A program made the translations under genes and the position numbers. DNA of 27,481 nt from Gammaproteobacteria bacterium (GTDB taxonomy: Bacteria; Pseudomonadota; Gammaproteobacteria; Eutrophobiales; Eutrophobiaceae). The notes below the pieces were generated by a model. It was not told the origin of the DNA, did no database searches, and saw only the letters and a program-made list of their open reading frames with translations. The stretch lies in contig JACVQI010000026.1 of assembly GCA_015661095.1 (NCBI GenBank), positions 1 to 27,481 on the forward strand, in the 5' to 3' direction. Shown here one piece after another: positions 25,661-27,481 of this stretch (position 1 is its first letter; each line of letters opens with the position of its first letter).

Positions 25661-25819
25661 ATGGGCAATTCGCTTAATGCGGCTTATGTCAAATGGGGAA
25701 AGCAGCAGTATAACGCTATGCCAAAGGTCGTGTCCGGGCCATGCGCTGAAAGCAAAGTTTCTATCCCTCCATTTCCGCAAATACCATGGCGGACAATAGC
25801 AGTGGCACTGATCCGGTAA
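25661..25819 (+). CDS. Possible small protein of 52 residues, unrecognised
   Basis: The frame begins with ATG preceded by AAGGG at eight-base spacing and lies about 70 bases downstream of the promoter-like sequence at 25561-25589. The product starts MGNSLNAAYVKWGKQQYNA and has no family I recognise, no clear membrane span and one cysteine. Only the promoter and ribosome-binding site support it, so it may not be real. Confidence 0.22.
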   Translation: MGNSLNAAYVKWGKQQYNAMPKVVSGPCAESKVSIPPFPQIPWRTIAVALIR

Positions 25820-25838
25820 CCAATGATATATGTTTATT

Positions 25839-25886
25839 CATCAGATGTTCTTCTGATGGAACTTTAATAAACAACGGAGATTGTTT
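25839..25886 (-). terminator. Tandem hairpins just after the selenoprotein gene
   Basis: Two stems lie immediately downstream of the TAA stop (25890-25888) on the minus strand. The first is AAACAA/TTGTTT (25869-25874 with 25881-25886, loop of six). The second is CATCAGA/TCTGATG (25839-25845 with 25852-25858, loop of six). The second can extend by a wobble and an A-T pair. No long T run follows either, so they are probable but unproven 3' ends of the redox operon. Confidence 0.4.
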
Positions 25887-25887
25887 G

Positions 25888-26430
25888 TTACTTTTCAGGG
25901 AAACCCAACGCTCTCATATTCCTGGCCAAATCGGCCCCGGCGGATTGAGGTTTTACTTCTTTGTCTACCTTGACCAGGACGCCTTGAGCATCAATATAAT
26001 AGGTCCACCGGTTAGCAAAACCTCCCGTATGGAGTACCCCATAAGCTTCCGACATTTTCTTGCCCGGATCGGACAAAATCGGGAATCCGGCATTATGCTC
26101 TTTAGCAAAAGCCGTATTATCTTCTATAGAGTCGACGCTAGCCATAAAGTAAGCCACATCAAATTTTTTAATTTCACTACCACTGTCACGCAGCGATTTA
26201 CATTGAATGGTTCAACCGCCGCCGAAGGCTTTTGGGAAAAAAGCGATCACTACCGGTTGTTTGCCCTGAAACTGGGCCAGTGTATAAGTGTTTCCGTCAG
26301 ACGCTTGCAAGTTGAAGTCAGGCGCCTTATCGCCCGCCTCCAGTGCAGATGCAAATTCTGATATACAAAATAATACCACCAGTATACCGGCGCCTGACAA
26401 ACTAATAAGTCGGGTTGATATTTTATTCAT
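25888..26430 (-). CDS. Exported selenocysteine peroxiredoxin-like protein (in-frame UGA)
   Basis: One frame runs from ATG 26430 (strong GAGGAG) to TAA 25888, broken only by TGA at 26214-26212. Reading TGA as selenocysteine gives 180 residues. A Sec-type signal peptide (about 1-29, ending FASA) precedes an AhpC/TSA redoxin fold: GDKAPDFNLQASDG, VVIAFFPKAFGGG, Sec73, TIQCKSLRD, YFMASVDSIEDNTAFAKE, FPILSDP and NRWTYYIDAQG. Sec73 sits where relatives have the peroxidatic cysteine, and Cys77 could resolve it. The coding potential and family match continue without a gap on both sides of the TGA. The usual Thr three residues before the catalytic residue is Gly70 here. The protein is predicted to reduce peroxides or disulfides in the periplasm. 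The upstream gene ends two bases before the ATG. The alternative is a nonsense mutation from TGC or TGT. Confidence 0.85.
26179..26197 (-). promoter_or_regulatory. Candidate bacterial SECIS element
   Basis: On the minus-strand RNA, AUCGCUG (26197-26191) pairs with CAGUGGU (26185-26179) in a seven-base-pair stem that includes two G-U pairs, closing the loop CGUGA (26190-26186). The loop starts 21 bases after the UGA codon and has G as its second base. Bacterial SECIS elements are known to place a small apical loop about 16-37 bases after UGA with a G among the first two loop bases, so position and form both fit. It lies within the coding sequence, as expected in bacteria. Confidence 0.65.
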
Positions 26431-26432
26431 AG

Positions 26433-27068
26433 TTACTCCTCATTGACTTTTAAATTTACAATCCGTTCAAAATAATTCCCAATCATTCCTTCTTCTGGTT
26501 TGCCCTTTTTCGATTCCCCCTTGGTAAGCATCACCTGGAGAGATAAACTAGCATTAATCGCGGTATCAGTAGGCCGGACCGACATTGGAAGTACCGTTAT
26601 ATTGGTGCCTTTATAACTTTCAAGATTATCGCCAATGATCCGGCAGGACATAGGAAGATTAACATTCCATCCCGGTGCGAATTTGGTTAACGATGATGTT
26701 GCGATAGTATTTGGATCGACATATAACCATGCATTCCTGTAGGGAATTTCTTCCGAGTTCCCTCCTTTACGGCCAATAACAGTAAGAATTGTTTTGAGTT
26801 CCCCCCTTTTAGCCTCAATGAGAAAACTACAATCACCTTGCTTTAATGATTTTTGGGTTTCCTTATCTAGGATATCGATGATAAGTCTCTCATCATCTTC
26901 CCAGGGCCCGTTATTAACATGACATTTCAAACAATTTTCAGCTTCCCCCAAAAGACCGACAGCAGGTGGATAAGCCATTGCTTCGATACCATTGAACATT
27001 AAAAATAAACCGGTCAAAACAGCTGTTGTTTTTAATATATTTTGATAAATAAATTTTATGCCTTTCAT
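26433..27068 (-). CDS. Exported protein with one CxxCH haem-binding motif
   Basis: The gene encodes 211 residues after a strong AGGAGG. A signal peptide covers about 1-32 (hydrophobic TTAVLTGLFLMFNGIEAMA). Cys46, Cys49 and His50 form a CLKCH motif in GEAENCLKCHVNNGPWEDD, as in c-type cytochromes. The rest (about 60-211) is a beta-rich region with no family I recognise, and a second conserved cysteine pair is not obvious. The motif suggests a covalently bound haem in the periplasm, but a distal Met ligand cannot be assigned. It is two bases from the selenoprotein start, so the two are translated together and may be redox partners. Confidence 0.75.
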   Translation of the reverse strand: MKGIKFIYQNILKTTAVLTGLFLMFNGIEAMAYPPAVGLLGEAENCLKCHVNNGPWEDDERLIIDILDKETQKSLKQGDCSFLIEAKRGELKTILTVIGRKGGNSEEIPYRNAWLYVDPNTIATSSLTKFAPGWNVNLPMSCRIIGDNLESYKGTNITVLPMSVRPTDTAINASLSLQVMLTKGESKKGKPEEGMIGNYFERIVNLKVNEE

Positions 27069-27116
27069 TTTACACCTCCTGATATTGATTAAATGACAAC
27101 GGCTACCTTTCCTGTG

Positions 27117-27481
27117 TTAACGCATAACCGGTAATCCCATGGCCTTCCATTCAGGATAACCGCCTTGAAGGCGCCTGGCCCGGATGCCGTGTCCGCGCAG
27201 TTTGACGACAGCGTCGTACGCCAGTATGCAATGTGGACCGCGGCAGTAGGCCACTATTTCCTTATCCAGTACGAATTTATCAAGATGTTTTTCCAAGTCA
27301 GCTAAAGGGATGTTTACCGCGCCCATTAGATGCCCTGCGGCATACTCATTCGCAGGGCGTACATCCAGTACTATCACCAATCCCTTGCGCGCCCGGTCCA
27401 TTAGTTCCCGTGCCGACACGGGCTCCAGGCTATCTTTTGTCGTGAGATAGGTGTTGACCAGCCGCCCTACTTCCGCGAGAT
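27117..27481 (-). CDS. ArsR-type regulator with C-terminal rhodanese domain, 5' end cut
   Basis: The frame continues to the right edge without a stop. The extra upstream residues (LAEVGRLVNTYLTTKDSLEPVS) match the linker between an ArsR-type helix-turn-helix and a rhodanese domain, so the shorter GTG start at 27419 is not the true one. The rhodanese domain has VLDVRPANEYAAGHLMGAVNIP and the active-site loop AYCRGPHC, with the catalytic Cys after AY, then AYDAVVKLRGHG and LQGGYPEWKAMGLPV. Known ArsR-rhodanese fusions respond to sulfur or redox state. The DNA-binding part lies outside the window. It stops 48 bases before the haem-motif gene on the same strand and may regulate its own operon. 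Confidence 0.85.
   Translation of the reverse strand, partial: LAEVGRLVNTYLTTKDSLEPVSARELMDRARKGLVIVLDVRPANEYAAGHLMGAVNIPLADLEKHLDKFVLDKEIVAYCRGPHCILAYDAVVKLRGHGIRARRLQGGYPEWKAMGLPVMR

Larger units (their letters stand above)
25397..25887. other. Gap of 491 bases between glgP and the selenoprotein operon
   Basis: No recognisable gene lies here. It contains a strong hairpin 50 bases after glgP, a sigma-70-like promoter with a small open frame behind it, and two hairpins on the far side that probably end the redox operon. These are listed separately. A longer plus-strand frame at 25786-26361 is antisense to the selenoprotein gene and is rejected. Confidence 0.5.

Noticed and set aside
25888..26157. 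Separate 89-residue redoxin gene starting at GTG
   Set aside because: No ribosome-binding site precedes the GTG, the catalytic segment would be missing, and the frame is continuous with the upstream half through a single TGA.
25786..26361. Plus-strand frame of 191 codons
   Set aside because: It is antisense to the redoxin gene, has no ribosome-binding site or family resemblance, and its length follows from the opposite strand's codon use.
25888..26430. Alternative genetic code reading TGA as Trp
   Set aside because: The PKS and oxoamine synthase genes here end at TGA, and Trp at this site would replace a catalytic Cys.
1..27481. CRISPR arrays, tRNA or rRNA genes, insertion sequences
   Set aside because: I saw no regular short repeats with spacers, no tRNA-like cloverleaf in the gaps and no transposase frame; no search program was run.

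Overview
The window looks like chromosomal DNA of a gammaproteobacterium. The proteins MsrA, YbaK, Mut7-C, hemerythrin, the PilZ-type and BPSS1780-type proteins, and a REC-GGDEF-EAL protein all fit a Chromatiales/Thiotrichales-like lineage. This placement is by protein flavour only; no rRNA or tRNA is present to confirm it. Standard stop codons, including TGA, end several genes.

Positions 1-5474, all on the minus strand, hold a c-di-GMP-type signalling pair: a degenerate REC-GGDEF-EAL protein followed by a protein with a cyclic-nucleotide-binding fold that is cut by the left edge. Upstream of these lie a sirtuin, a YbaK-type aminoacyl-tRNA deacylase, a Mut7-C RNase-fold protein and a hemerythrin. 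Positions 5756-7188, plus strand, hold a polytopic membrane protein and methionine sulfoxide reductase A. A PilZ-like protein (minus) and a class II histone-deacetylase-like amidohydrolase (minus) follow.

Positions 9488-19414, plus strand, form a compact natural-product operon. It encodes a single-module, highly reducing type I polyketide synthase (KS-AT-DH-degenerate MT-ER-KR-ACP, no thioesterase), an alpha-oxoamine synthase overlapping it by ATGA, and a formyltransferase-fold protein. The predicted logic is that the alpha-oxoamine synthase releases a reduced acyl chain by decarboxylative condensation with an amino acid. That would give a sphingoid-like 2-amino-ketone that could then be N-formylated. 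The KS coding sequence carries a one-base frame break in a C run at 9901-9904.

Positions 19445-22155 (minus) hold a visibly GC-richer pair: a Tat-exported FAD oxidoreductase and a membrane iron-sulfur protein that looks like a NapH-NapG fusion. A small receiver-domain protein (minus) and a glycogen phosphorylase (plus) follow.

The right end (25888-27481, minus) is a redox operon: an ArsR-rhodanese regulator (cut by the right edge), an exported single-CxxCH protein, and an exported peroxiredoxin-like protein. The peroxiredoxin frame is interrupted by exactly one in-frame TGA at the expected peroxidatic cysteine. A stem-loop matching the bacterial SECIS pattern starts 14 nt after the TGA, with its apical loop 21 nt after it. 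I read this gene as a selenoprotein that a standard ORF caller splits into two fragments. The selenoprotein and the PKS/oxoamine synthase/formyltransferase operon are the two most interesting items here.
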